Notes: generated from the letters alone by a model not told the origin. Counted from the stretch's first letter, positions 1-7,512 are shown. The stretch: DNA of 13,438 bases from Clostridiaceae bacterium (GCA_012512865.1 JAAZDH010000354.1:1-13438), one strand, 5' to 3'. Program-made: numbers and translations.

Positions 1-543
1 GATAATATTATCATGCAGGCAAGAAAACAGGCTGGTGATATTATTTGTGCAGCGAAAAAGGAAGCGGAAGAAAAGAAGGCGAAAATCCTGGATGCCGCCA
101 TGAAAAATGCCGGGGAAACAAGGAGAAGGATGATTGCTGCCGCCGAGCTCGAGGTAAGAAAAATCAAGCTTGGGGCAAAACAGGAGCTTATAGGCCGGGT
201 GTTCGGGCAGGCCGCCGAAGCCTTGAATTCATTGCCTGTTGAGCGCTACAAGGAAATGATTTCCGGGATGATAGTTTATTCGGCAAAAACCGGCGACGAG
301 GAAATAGTGCTTAACAAGAGAGATAAAGAAAGGATGGACAATGATTTCATTAATACGGTCAATGCAAAACTAAGGGAAAAGGGTCTAAAGGGCAACCTTA
401 AGATTTCCGGGGATACGGCGGCTATAAAGGGCGGTTTTATTCTAAGGAAAGAAAACGTGGAGATAAATAATTCTTTTGAAGCTATGATAAGAATGAAATA
501 TAACGAGATTGAGCCGCAGGTGGTGAAAATCCTCTTCGGATAG
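1..543 (+). CDS. atpE: V/A-type ATP synthase subunit E, 5'-truncated by window edge
   Basis: Subunit E (NtpE in enterococcal naming) is part of the peripheral stalk that holds the A3B3 head stationary against the membrane sector. The frame is open from base 1, with four codons before the first ATG at 13. That ATG sits inside the typical Ala/Lys/Glu-rich N-terminal helix and has no ribosome binding site before it, so the true start is most likely roughly 15-20 codons upstream, outside the window. Residues up to about 65 (counting from the ATG) form a long charged helix rich in AKKEAEE-like runs. The C-terminal half is the globular domain, with the family-typical GGFILRKENVEINNSFEAMI stretch near residues 140-160 and a final VVKILFG. 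The gene order E-C-F-A-B-D supports the call. Subunits I and K would be expected just upstream. Confidence 0.9.
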   Translation, partial: DNIIMQARKQAGDIICAAKKEAEEKKAKILDAAMKNAGETRRRMIAAAELEVRKIKLGAKQELIGRVFGQAAEALNSLPVERYKEMISGMIVYSAKTGDEEIVLNKRDKERMDNDFINTVNAKLREKGLKGNLKISGDTAAIKGGFILRKENVEINNSFEAMIRMKYNEIEPQVVKILFG

Positions 544-646
544 GAGGATTTCAGCCTAAAAAACGGGCTTGCTTGGAAACAGGCTTGTTAAATAAATACT
601 CGCCTGAAAAGGACTTTGACCAGCAAATGGAACGGAGGTTGGACTA

Positions 647-1750
647 TTGCCGGGAAACACTCAATACGCCTATGGCGTAGGAAGAATAAGGGTAATAGAA
701 AAAAGGCTGATTGACAAGGCTAAATTCGACAGGATGATAGAAGCAAAGACCACGAAAGAAGCTTTGAAAATGTTAAATGAAGCCGGATACGGGGAACCTG
801 CCCCGGAAGACGGCATAAATCCCCACGCTTATGAAAAGCTAATACGAGAGGAGCAAAAGAAGCTTTACAATCTAATCAGGGAGCTCACGGACGGAGCGGA
901 GACTGTTAACATATTTCTCCTGCGCAATGATTATCGAAATGTAAAGGTCTTGTTAAAATCAGAGTTTTTGGGGATGGAAGCAGGTTTAAAAACCGGTGCG
1001 GAAGCCGGTTTGAAAACCAGCGCGGAATACGATTTAAAAAAGAGTGAGGAAACCACCTTGAAAACCAGCCTTGGGACAGGCATTGAGCTGCAGGACACGG
1101 GAACCATCCCGGCAGAAAATTTAAAAGAGATTATAAGGGACAGGAAGTTCGAGGAGTTGCCCTCGTACATGAAAAACGCGGTGGAAGAAGCAATTGGCGT
1201 GTTTAACAGGACATGGGACCCGCGGCAAATTGATTTAATACTTGACAAGGCTTATTTCAAGCATGCAGCCGAGTTGGCTCACAATACAAGTATTGATTTC
1301 ATTGTAAACCTGTTTGAAATAATAATTGATATTACGAATATTATAACTTTTTTAAGGATGAAAAGACTGGGTATGCCCCATGATTTGCTGCAAAATGGTT
1401 TAATCCCGGGGGGAACAATCGACAAGGGTACCTTCACGGGGAATTATAATATGCCCTTTGAGAGTTTTGCAGGTTCAATGAAAGGAAGCATGTATGAAGA
1501 TATCTGCAGGAAAGGAATCGAGGATTTAACCAATACCGGGAGTCTTGCCGTACTTGAAAAACTGGCCGACAATTTCGTGCTGTCTTTTGCCAGGAAAGCA
1601 AAATACGCGGTACTGGGAATAGAACCGTTAATAGCATATTTCCTGGCCAAAGAAAATGAGTTTAAAAATGTGAGGATTATAATGGCGGGAAAAGTCAATG
1701 GCGTACCTGCAAATATAATAAGGGAGAGGTTAAGGGATACCTATGCATAG
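647..1750 (+). CDS. atpC: V/A-type ATP synthase subunit C
   Basis: Subunit C (homologue of eukaryotic subunit d) couples the central shaft to the membrane rotor ring. The protein has 367 residues and starts NTQYAYGVGRIRVIE, the usual N-terminus of bacterial C subunits. The start codon is TTG at 647, with GGAGG at 634-638 eight bases upstream; no ATG is better placed. The middle (NDYRNVKVLLKSEF) and the C-terminal part (YFLAKENEFKNVRIIMAGK) also fit the family. It looks somewhat longer than the roughly 330-340 residues I expect, and the excess is explained by an insertion of four 8-residue repeats at residues 111-142, with low complexity continuing to about 150. The gene lies 103 nt after subunit E and overlaps the start of subunit F by 8 nt, which suggests translational coupling. 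Confidence 0.92.
   Translation: MPGNTQYAYGVGRIRVIEKRLIDKAKFDRMIEAKTTKEALKMLNEAGYGEPAPEDGINPHAYEKLIREEQKKLYNLIRELTDGAETVNIFLLRNDYRNVKVLLKSEFLGMEAGLKTGAEAGLKTSAEYDLKKSEETTLKTSLGTGIELQDTGTIPAENLKEIIRDRKFEELPSYMKNAVEEAIGVFNRTWDPRQIDLILDKAYFKHAAELAHNTSIDFIVNLFEIIIDITNIITFLRMKRLGMPHDLLQNGLIPGGTIDKGTFTGNYNMPFESFAGSMKGSMYEDICRKGIEDLTNTGSLAVLEKLADNFVLSFARKAKYAVLGIEPLIAYFLAKENEFKNVRIIMAGKVNGVPANIIRERLRDTYA
977..1072 (+). repeat. 24-bp tandem repeat, four units, inside subunit C
   Basis: Four in-frame 24-nt units at 977-1000, 1001-1024, 1025-1048 and 1049-1072 encode EAGLKTGA, EAGLKTSA, EYDLKKSE and ETTLKTSL (residues 111-142). Units 1 and 2 are nearly identical; units 3 and 4 have diverged but keep the L-K-(T/K) core and the leading Glu. 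The array lies between two conserved blocks of subunit C, probably in a surface loop. Confidence 0.85.
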
Positions 1751-2060
1751 AATCGGTGTAATAGGAGATAAAGATAGTATCCTGGTATTTAAAGCCGTGG
1801 GTTTTTCGGTTTTTGAAGCCAATACAGCCGAGGAAGGGGAAAAGGTTCTGCATGCCCTTGTAAAAGAGGATTACGGGGTGATATACGTAACCGAACAAAT
1901 TGCAGCCAAAATCCAGCATGTGCTTGAGACATACAGGAAATGCAGAATTCCTGCCATTATAACTATTCCGGGCAACCAAGGCTCGCTGGGAGTAGGCATG
2001 GATAATATAAGGAAATTGGTAGAAAAGGCAGTTGGCATAAATATTTTGCTTAATGATTAG
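1743..2060 (+). CDS. atpF: V/A-type ATP synthase subunit F
   Basis: Subunit F binds subunit D in the central rotor shaft. The protein has 105 residues, the usual size, with a Rossmann-like alternation. It starts MHRIGVIGDKDSILVFKAVG, has GVIYVTEQIA near residues 45-55 and the diagnostic IPAIITIPG near 75-85, and ends with a helix. The ATG at 1743 lies within the last codons of subunit C (ATGCATAG overlap of 8 nt), so translation is probably coupled; a purine-rich GGGAGAGG-like site precedes it inside the C gene. A 192-nt spacer with tandem repeats separates it from subunit A. Identification rests on sequence plus position between C and A. Confidence 0.92.
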   Translation: MHRIGVIGDKDSILVFKAVGFSVFEANTAEEGEKVLHALVKEDYGVIYVTEQIAAKIQHVLETYRKCRIPAIITIPGNQGSLGVGMDNIRKLVEKAVGINILLND

Positions 2061-2070
2061 AACTAGTCCG

Positions 2071-2114
2071 GAGCAAGATTGGAACAAGATTGGAGCAAGG
2101 TTGAAACAAGGTTT
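2071..2114 (+). repeat. 11-bp tandem repeat in the F-A spacer
   Basis: Four consecutive 11-nt units read GAGCAAGATTG, GAACAAGATTG, GAGCAAGGTTG and AAACAAGGTTT. The rest of the 2061-2252 spacer holds scattered relatives such as GAACAAGGTA and GAGCAAAGCAAG. I see no terminator hairpin or convincing promoter there, so the spacer is probably transcribed through. Confidence 0.8.
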
Positions 2115-2252
2115 GAGTGAGCAGAATTGGAATGGATAAAATCAGGATAGTGCAAAACCGGTAAAAAGCAGGATTAGGACATTGTAAATTAGAACAGGGC
2201 AAAACTAGAACAAGGTAAAAAATAGAATAGAGCAAAGCAAGAGGGAAGTGAT

Positions 2253-4037
2253 TTGAGCATGGATACAGGCAGAATTGTAAAAGTATCAGGACCCTTGGTG
2301 GTAGCTGATGGAATGAAAAATGTAAACCTGTTTGACGTGGTCAGGGTAAGTGAGCACCGGTTAATAGGTGAAGTAATCGAGATGCACGGTGACAGGGCTT
2401 CAATACAGGTTTACGAGGAAACAGCAGGCCTTGGGCCGGGAGAACCCGTGGAATCAACCGGATTCCCGCTAAGCGTGGAACTGGGTCCCGGTCTGATAGG
2501 GAATATATACGACGGGATTCAAAGACCGCTGACAAAAATAAGGGATATGATCGGGAGCAATATTGCGAGGGGTATAGAGATAAGCGCCGTTGACAGGGAT
2601 AAAAAATGGTATTTCAAGCCAACGGTCAAACCCGGGGCCAGGGTAATCCCGGGAGATATAATCGGCGTAGTACAGGAAACCATGGTAGTGGAGCACAGGA
2701 TAATGGTTCCCCGCGGAATCGAGGGGATAGTGGAGGGCATAAGCGAAGGAGCGTATACGGTTGAACAGCCTGTTGCAAGAATAAGAAAGGACGACGGGGA
2801 TGTGGCCGAAATCACCATGCTTCAAAAATGGCCGGTGCGCAGGGAAAGACCGTACAGGGAGAAGTTACCGCCGGAAACTCCCCTCGTTACGGGACAGAGG
2901 GTTATAGACACCCTTTTCCCGCTGGCAAAGGGAGGGGTAGCCGCGGTGCCAGGGCCTTTTGGAAGCGGTAAGACGGTTGTACAGCACCAGCTGGCAAAAT
3001 GGGCGGATGCTGAAATAGTTGTTTATATAGGGTGCGGTGAGCGGGGCAACGAGATGACGGATGTCTTGCTTGAGTTCCCGGGACTGAAAGACCCCAGGAC
3101 GGGTGAGTCCTTGATGAACCGTACAGTACTGATAGCCAATACTTCCGATATGCCCGTGGCGGCAAGGGAGGCTTCCATTTATACGGGTATAACTATCGCG
3201 GAATATTTCAGGGATATGGGATATAATGTGGCCTTGATGGCGGATTCCACATCCAGGTGGGCGGAAGCCCTGCGCGAGATGTCAGGGCGTCTTGAAGAAA
3301 TGCCTGGAGAAGAAGGATACCCTGCTTACCTTGCCTCGAGGCTGGCACAATTTTATGAAAGGGCGGGAAGGGTTATATGCCTGGGAACGGACGGCAGGGG
3401 AGGTTCCATAACCGCCATCGGTGCGGTATCACCCCCGGGCGGGGATTTCTCCGAACCTGTAACGCAAGCCACATTGAGGATTATCAAGGTTTTCTGGGGG
3501 CTTGATGCAAATCTTGCGTATAGGAGGCATTTTCCCGCAATAAACTGGTTAACCAGTTATTCCCTATATCTTGACAAGCTTAATAAATGGATGGAGCAAA
3601 ACATTTCCAGGGATTGGAGCGCCCTGAGGGCGGATGTTATGAGATTGCTGCAGGAAGAGGCAGAATTGGAGGAAATTGTACGCCTCGTAGGAATGGATGC
3701 CCTGTCGCCAGGTGAAAGACTTGTCCTCGAAGCTGCCCGCTCCATTCGTGAGGATTACCTGCATCAGAATGCGTTTCATGAAATTGATACATATACATCA
3801 ATGAAGAAGCAGTTCGAGATGCTGAAGCTGATAATGGCTTTTTATTATAAAGGTAAAAAGGCACTGGAGAAGGGCGTTAATGCCGATGAGCTTTTCAACA
3901 TGCCTGTAAGAGAGAGGATAGGAAGGGCAAAATATGTATACGAAGCAGATGTGGATGGGGTATTTCCCGAAATAGAAGCAGAACTTGACAGGCAGATAAA
4001 CAGCCTGTTGCCGGAGGAGGTAAGGTTGGATGCTTAA
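2253..4037 (+). CDS. atpA: V/A-type ATP synthase catalytic subunit A
   Basis: This is the catalytic nucleotide-binding subunit of the A3B3 head, 594 residues, a normal length for the family. Domains in order are the N-terminal barrel (TGRIVKVSGPLVVADGM), the A-type non-homologous insert (about residues 115-195), the nucleotide-binding core and the C-terminal helical domain. The P-loop GPFGSGKT is at residues 234-241 with Lys240. GERGNEMT follows shortly after, and the Walker-B region is LMADSTSRWAEALREMSGR around Asp331. The start is taken as TTG at 2253, with GAGG at 2241-2244 eight bases upstream. An ATG at 2259 would be 14 bases from that site, so it is less likely. The 3' end overlaps subunit B by 8 nt (ATGCTTAA). 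No key residue is missing. Confidence 0.96.
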   Translation: MSMDTGRIVKVSGPLVVADGMKNVNLFDVVRVSEHRLIGEVIEMHGDRASIQVYEETAGLGPGEPVESTGFPLSVELGPGLIGNIYDGIQRPLTKIRDMIGSNIARGIEISAVDRDKKWYFKPTVKPGARVIPGDIIGVVQETMVVEHRIMVPRGIEGIVEGISEGAYTVEQPVARIRKDDGDVAEITMLQKWPVRRERPYREKLPPETPLVTGQRVIDTLFPLAKGGVAAVPGPFGSGKTVVQHQLAKWADAEIVVYIGCGERGNEMTDVLLEFPGLKDPRTGESLMNRTVLIANTSDMPVAAREASIYTGITIAEYFRDMGYNVALMADSTSRWAEALREMSGRLEEMPGEEGYPAYLASRLAQFYERAGRVICLGTDGRGGSITAIGAVSPPGGDFSEPVTQATLRIIKVFWGLDANLAYRRHFPAINWLTSYSLYLDKLNKWMEQNISRDWSALRADVMRLLQEEAELEEIVRLVGMDALSPGERLVLEAARSIREDYLHQNAFHEIDTYTSMKKQFEMLKLIMAFYYKGKKALEKGVNADELFNMPVRERIGRAKYVYEADVDGVFPEIEAELDRQINSLLPEEVRLDA

Positions 4038-5418
4038 GGAGTACAGGACAATTACGGAAGTGGCAGGTCCCTTGATGTTGGTTAAGTGCGTTGAAGGAGT
4101 AAAGTACGGCGAACTGGGTGAAATTGAGCTGGCAAACGGAGAAGTCAGGAAATGCAGGGTTCTTGAGGTTGATGAAGACAGGGCCTTGGTACAGTTGTTT
4201 GAAAGCCCGGCGGGGATAAATGTTGCCAACAGTAAAGTGAGATTTTTGGGAAGAAGCCTGGATCTCCCCGTGTCCATGGATATGCTGGGCAGGGTGTTCA
4301 GCGGAATGGGCGAATCCGTTGACGGAGGGCCTGGTATTATCCCGGAGATGAGGCTTGATATAAACGGTATACCTATAAATCCGGCTGCAAGGGATTATCC
4401 TTCGGAGTTTATACAGACGGGAATATCTGCCATAGACGGCTTAAATACACTGGTGAGGGGACAAAAACTTCCCATATTTTCCGGGTCTGGATTACCCCAT
4501 GCACAACTGGCTGCTCAAATTGCAAGGCAGGCAAAAGTTTTGGGTGGCGAAGAAAGCAGGTTTGCCGTTGTTTTTGGAGCGATGGGTATAACTTTTGAAG
4601 AAGCAGATTATTTTATAGCGGATTTCAAGAGGACCGGTGCCATAGACAGGGCTGTCATATTTATAAACCTTGCCAACGACCCTGCCATAGAAAGGATTTC
4701 CACTCCACGTATGGCAATGACAGCTGCTGAATACCTTGCCTTTGAAAAAGACATGCATGTGCTTGTCATACTAACAGATATAACCAATTATGCCGAAGCC
4801 CTCAGGGAAGTATCCGCGGCCAGGAAGGAAGTGCCTGGAAGGAGAGGGTACCCCGGGTACATGTATACTGATTTGGCCACCATTTATGAAAGGGCGGGCA
4901 GGAAATTAAACAAGAGAGGAAGTATTACGCTAATACCCATTCTTTCAATGCCCGAAGATGATAAAACCCATCCAATACCTGACTTAACGGGGTATATAAC
5001 GGAAGGTCAGATAATCCTGAGCAGGGAACTCCACAGGAAGGGTATAGTGCCTCCAATTGATGTTTTGCCATCCCTGTCCAGGTTGAAGGATAAAGGTATA
5101 GGCGCAGGGAAAACAAGGGAGGACCATGCGGACACAATGAACCAGTTGTTTGCAGCTTATGCAAGGGGAAAGGAAGCAAAAGAGCTGGCCATTATTCTTG
5201 GAGAAGCTGCACTAACAGACATTGACAAGCTTTATGCCAAATTTGCCGATGAGTTTGAGAGGAAATATGTTTCCCAAGGTTTTGATGAAGACAGGTCTAT
5301 AAATGAAACCCTGGATATTAGCTGGCAGCTTTTGGTTATTTTGCCGAAGGGCGAGCTTAAACGTATCAGGGATGAGTATATTGAGAAGTATTTCCCAAAA
5401 GAGGGTTATTCGCAATGA
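4030..5418 (+). CDS. atpB: V/A-type ATP synthase regulatory subunit B
   Basis: This is the non-catalytic partner of subunit A in the A3B3 head, 462 residues, a normal length. It starts with the barrel motif YRTITEVAGPLMLV. In place of a classical P-loop it has SGSGLPHAQLAAQIARQ (from Ser151), which is the B-subunit signature. Further conserved blocks are GAMGITFEEADYF, NLANDPAIERISTPRMA, ILTDITNYAEALREVSAARK and PGRRGYPGYMYTDLATIYER. The ATG at 4030 overlaps the end of subunit A by 8 nt and is preceded by a strong GGAGGAGG at about 4014-4021, inside the A gene. A and B are therefore likely made in equal amounts by translational coupling, matching their 3:3 stoichiometry. A 114-nt repeat-rich spacer follows. 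Confidence 0.96.
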   Translation: MLKEYRTITEVAGPLMLVKCVEGVKYGELGEIELANGEVRKCRVLEVDEDRALVQLFESPAGINVANSKVRFLGRSLDLPVSMDMLGRVFSGMGESVDGGPGIIPEMRLDINGIPINPAARDYPSEFIQTGISAIDGLNTLVRGQKLPIFSGSGLPHAQLAAQIARQAKVLGGEESRFAVVFGAMGITFEEADYFIADFKRTGAIDRAVIFINLANDPAIERISTPRMAMTAAEYLAFEKDMHVLVILTDITNYAEALREVSAARKEVPGRRGYPGYMYTDLATIYERAGRKLNKRGSITLIPILSMPEDDKTHPIPDLTGYITEGQIILSRELHRKGIVPPIDVLPSLSRLKDKGIGAGKTREDHADTMNQLFAAYARGKEAKELAIILGEAALTDIDKLYAKFADEFERKYVSQGFDEDRSINETLDISWQLLVILPKGELKRIRDEYIEKYFPKEGYSQ

Positions 5419-5448
5419 GAGAAATTGTAAGTTGCATGGTGTATGTGT

Positions 5449-5507
5449 GGGAATATGAGCAAGGGAGTATATGCGCGGGAAAGTGAGAAAGCAAGGGAAT
5501 AGGATAG
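5449..5507 (+). repeat. Degenerate GGGAA-type repeats in the B-D spacer
   Basis: Four units each begin with GGGA, at 5449, 5463, 5477 and 5495, spaced 14, 14 and 18 nt: GGGAATATGAGCAA, GGGAGTATATGCGC, GGGAAAGTGAGAAAGCAA and GGGAATAGGATAG. They resemble in style, but not in unit, the repeats of the F-A spacer. No terminator is seen in 5419-5532. Confidence 0.55.
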
Positions 5508-5532
5508 TTGTTCATAACGGGAGAGTGTTATT

Positions 5533-7350
5533 ATGGCAATATTAAATGTCAACCCTACACGAATGGAGCTTACGCGCCTGAAGAGAAGACTGGCAGTAGC
5601 CCGCAGGGGACATAAGCTTCTTAAAGACAAAAGAGATGAATTAATGAAAAAATTCCTTGAACTGGTGAAAAAAAATAGAGAGCTTAGAGAAAAGACCGAG
5701 GAAATGATAATGAAGGTACATTCTCATTTTTTAGCCGCGAGGTCTGTCATGCCCCCGGAAGTGCTGGATGAAGCCATAATGTTCCCGAAGCAGGCTTTTA
5801 CACTTGAGACGGCATATAAAAATATTATGAGCGTAAAAGCGCCGGACTTTAGTTTCAAGGCTAAAAGCGATAAAGATGAAGACATTTTCCCGTATGGATT
5901 TGCGGATACTTCCAGCGAGCTGGATACCGCCATTATAAATTTATACCGGGCGATTCCCTACTTGTTTGAACTTGCACAAACTGAAAAAACCGTGGAATTA
6001 CTGGCGGATGAAATCGAAAAGACAAGAAGAAGGGTAAATGCGCTGGAATATGTTTTAATACCCCAGTTGACAGATACAATAAGATATATAAAAATGAAAC
6101 TAGATGAAAATGAAAGAGGAAACCTTACAAGGCTTATGAAAGTTAAAGACATGATGATTGAAAACGCAAGAAAGGCAGTGAAATTTATTATCCCGGTATT
6201 GTTAACGACATTTGTCATATCGGGTTGCTCCATCTTTGGAGGAAAGGACCAGGTGCTTTTACCTCCCCTGGAAAATCCTCCTGAAGTCAAATACAATACG
6301 ATAGAAGTACAAAAAGGAACTATCAGGAAAGAAATAAAAGAAACGGTAAGTATTGAAGTTTCGGCAGGGACTTCCATATACCCGAAATATGGTGGGCGCC
6401 TGCAGGGATTTTATGTAAGTAACGGCGATGTTATAAAAAAGGGCGACTTGCTGGCCGAATTTGAAACGGACAGCGCGGAAGTTAAAATAAAGCAATACGA
6501 AATCGCCCTTGAAAAGGCAAGAATGACCAGGGAGCAAGCAATAGCCCAAGCTGAAAGGGAAATCGAACTGGCCAGGATGCAACTTGAGGAATTGAAGGAT
6601 GACCTTGAAGAAAAAGAAACTTTAAGGGAGTTGGCCATCCTGGAGGGAGGCCCTGCGTTGGAATCTTTAGAAGAGGATATTCGCAGCATAAACTTATCAA
6701 TAATGAAACAGGAAGCAGAAATAGAAGGCTTGTATGAAAGGCTGGAGTCTACAAAAATCACCACTGATATGGATGTGAAGAATGCAGAGCATAATTTAAA
6801 CCTTGCCAAGAAAGAATTAGAAGGTATGAAAATAATATCCCCCGTTGAAGGTATTGCATTTAATGTTGGCAAATTTACGCTGGGGGAACAGGTTGGGGCA
6901 TATACCCCGATGCTGATAATAGTAAAACCCGAGGATATACAGTTAAGATACAGCGGTGCTAGTGTCAAGTATTTTGAAGTTGGCATGAAAGTTGAAATAT
7001 ATGTTGACGATATAACCCTGGAAGGTGAAGTCGCCTTATCACCCGTTTATTATCCCGAAAATGTCTCCAGCAACACAAGGAGTTCCGTCATTATAAATAT
7101 AAAAGGGCTTACCACGGAAGTGATGACGGAAAGAAGGGGAGAAATACGGGTAAATCTTGTGCTCGAAGAAAGAAATGATGTTATAGTTATTCCAAAGAGG
7201 CTTCTTCAGAATTATAAAGGCAATAAATTTGTGTATGTCCTGGAAGACGGCGAAAAAAGGCAAAGGTTTGTGGAGGTTGGCATAGAAACCAACCAGGAGG
7301 TGGAAATCGTAAAAGGGCTTGAAGTTGGAGATGTGATTATAGATACGTAA
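5533..7350 (+). CDS. atpD: V/A-type ATP synthase subunit D fused in frame to a HlyD/MacA-like lipoprotein adaptor
   Basis: A single 605-codon frame. Residues 1 to about 214 are a complete subunit D, the central shaft: NVNPTRMELTRLKRRLAVAR at the start and RRVNALEYVLIPQL plus DENERGNLTRLMKVKDMM at the end, where free D subunits normally stop within a few residues. With no stop codon the frame enters a lipoprotein signal sequence: basic residues 213-217, hydrophobic core 218-229 and lipobox ISGC with Cys232. An efflux adaptor follows: first lipoyl half around 282-312 (GRLQGFYVSNGDVIKKGDLL), coiled-coil hairpin about 313-430, second lipoyl half from Ser436 (SPVEGIAF), then a beta-barrel and a membrane-proximal C-terminus (PKRLLQNYKGNKFVYVLEDG). 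The ATG has GGGAG nine bases upstream. No exporter ATPase or permease lies nearby. Either a true fusion, or two proteins with an internal start; free D usually ends near residue 210-220. Confidence 0.85.
   Translation: MAILNVNPTRMELTRLKRRLAVARRGHKLLKDKRDELMKKFLELVKKNRELREKTEEMIMKVHSHFLAARSVMPPEVLDEAIMFPKQAFTLETAYKNIMSVKAPDFSFKAKSDKDEDIFPYGFADTSSELDTAIINLYRAIPYLFELAQTEKTVELLADEIEKTRRRVNALEYVLIPQLTDTIRYIKMKLDENERGNLTRLMKVKDMMIENARKAVKFIIPVLLTTFVISGCSIFGGKDQVLLPPLENPPEVKYNTIEVQKGTIRKEIKETVSIEVSAGTSIYPKYGGRLQGFYVSNGDVIKKGDLLAEFETDSAEVKIKQYEIALEKARMTREQAIAQAEREIELARMQLEELKDDLEEKETLRELAILEGGPALESLEEDIRSINLSIMKQEAEIEGLYERLESTKITTDMDVKNAEHNLNLAKKELEGMKIISPVEGIAFNVGKFTLGEQVGAYTPMLIIVKPEDIQLRYSGASVKYFEVGMKVEIYVDDITLEGEVALSPVYYPENVSSNTRSSVIINIKGLTTEVMTERRGEIRVNLVLEERNDVIVIPKRLLQNYKGNKFVYVLEDGEKRQRFVEVGIETNQEVEIVKGLEVGDVIIDT
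6136..6228 (+). other. Junction of subunit D and adaptor: internal lipoprotein signal sequence and candidate internal starts
   Basis: Possible internal start codons in the same frame are ATG 6136, ATG 6151, ATG 6154 and GTG 6178. Starting at GTG 6178 would give a textbook short lipoprotein signal (MKFIIPVLLTTFVISGC), but the AGAAAGG before it ends only two bases away. ATG 6136 has only AAGG three bases upstream. The AGAGGA at 6115-6120 is too far from any of these. The modified cysteine would be encoded at 6226-6228. No candidate has a well-placed SD sequence. Confidence 0.6.
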
Positions 7351-7512
7351 CGGGATAGGTATACGTGACGGGATGGATGAGTAATGGGATAAATATATAA
7401 TATGATACTAGCGTAACGGAATAAAGATAGATGAAGATGCAATGGGATAAAAAATACCGGGATAGGCAAAAAATCGGGGATATGGAAATAATGACATAAA
7501 AATATAATGGGG
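7346..7512 (+). repeat. Degenerate repeat with period of about 16 nt after the ATPase operon
   Basis: The stretch after the stop codon repeats a core like GTAACGGGATA. G-runs begin near 7352, 7369, 7385, 7418, 7444, 7459, 7476 and 7509, mostly 15-18 nt apart or a multiple. Examples are GTAACGGGATAGG, GTGACGGGATGG, GTAATGGGATAAA, GTAACGGAATAAA and GCAATGGGATAAA. The last relative forms the left arm of the hairpin at 7504-7554. Confidence 0.6.

Noticed and set aside
544..646. A possible terminator or attenuator between subunits E and C
   Set aside because: Repeated GGCTTG words and a near-palindrome AACAGGCTTGTT are present, but no stable stem with a U-tract can be drawn.
977..1072. CRISPR-like or mobile-element origin for the 24-bp repeats
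   Set aside because: There are no unique spacers, no terminal inverted repeats and no interruption of the reading frame; simple tandem duplication explains them.
3798..4277. Minus-strand open frame of 159 codons across the A/B boundary
   Set aside because: It is antisense to two unmistakable ATPase genes and has low-complexity composition.
6411..6986. Minus-strand open frame of 191 codons inside the adaptor gene
   Set aside because: It is a serine-rich antisense frame over an adaptor with clear domain structure, with no ribosome binding site or family resemblance.
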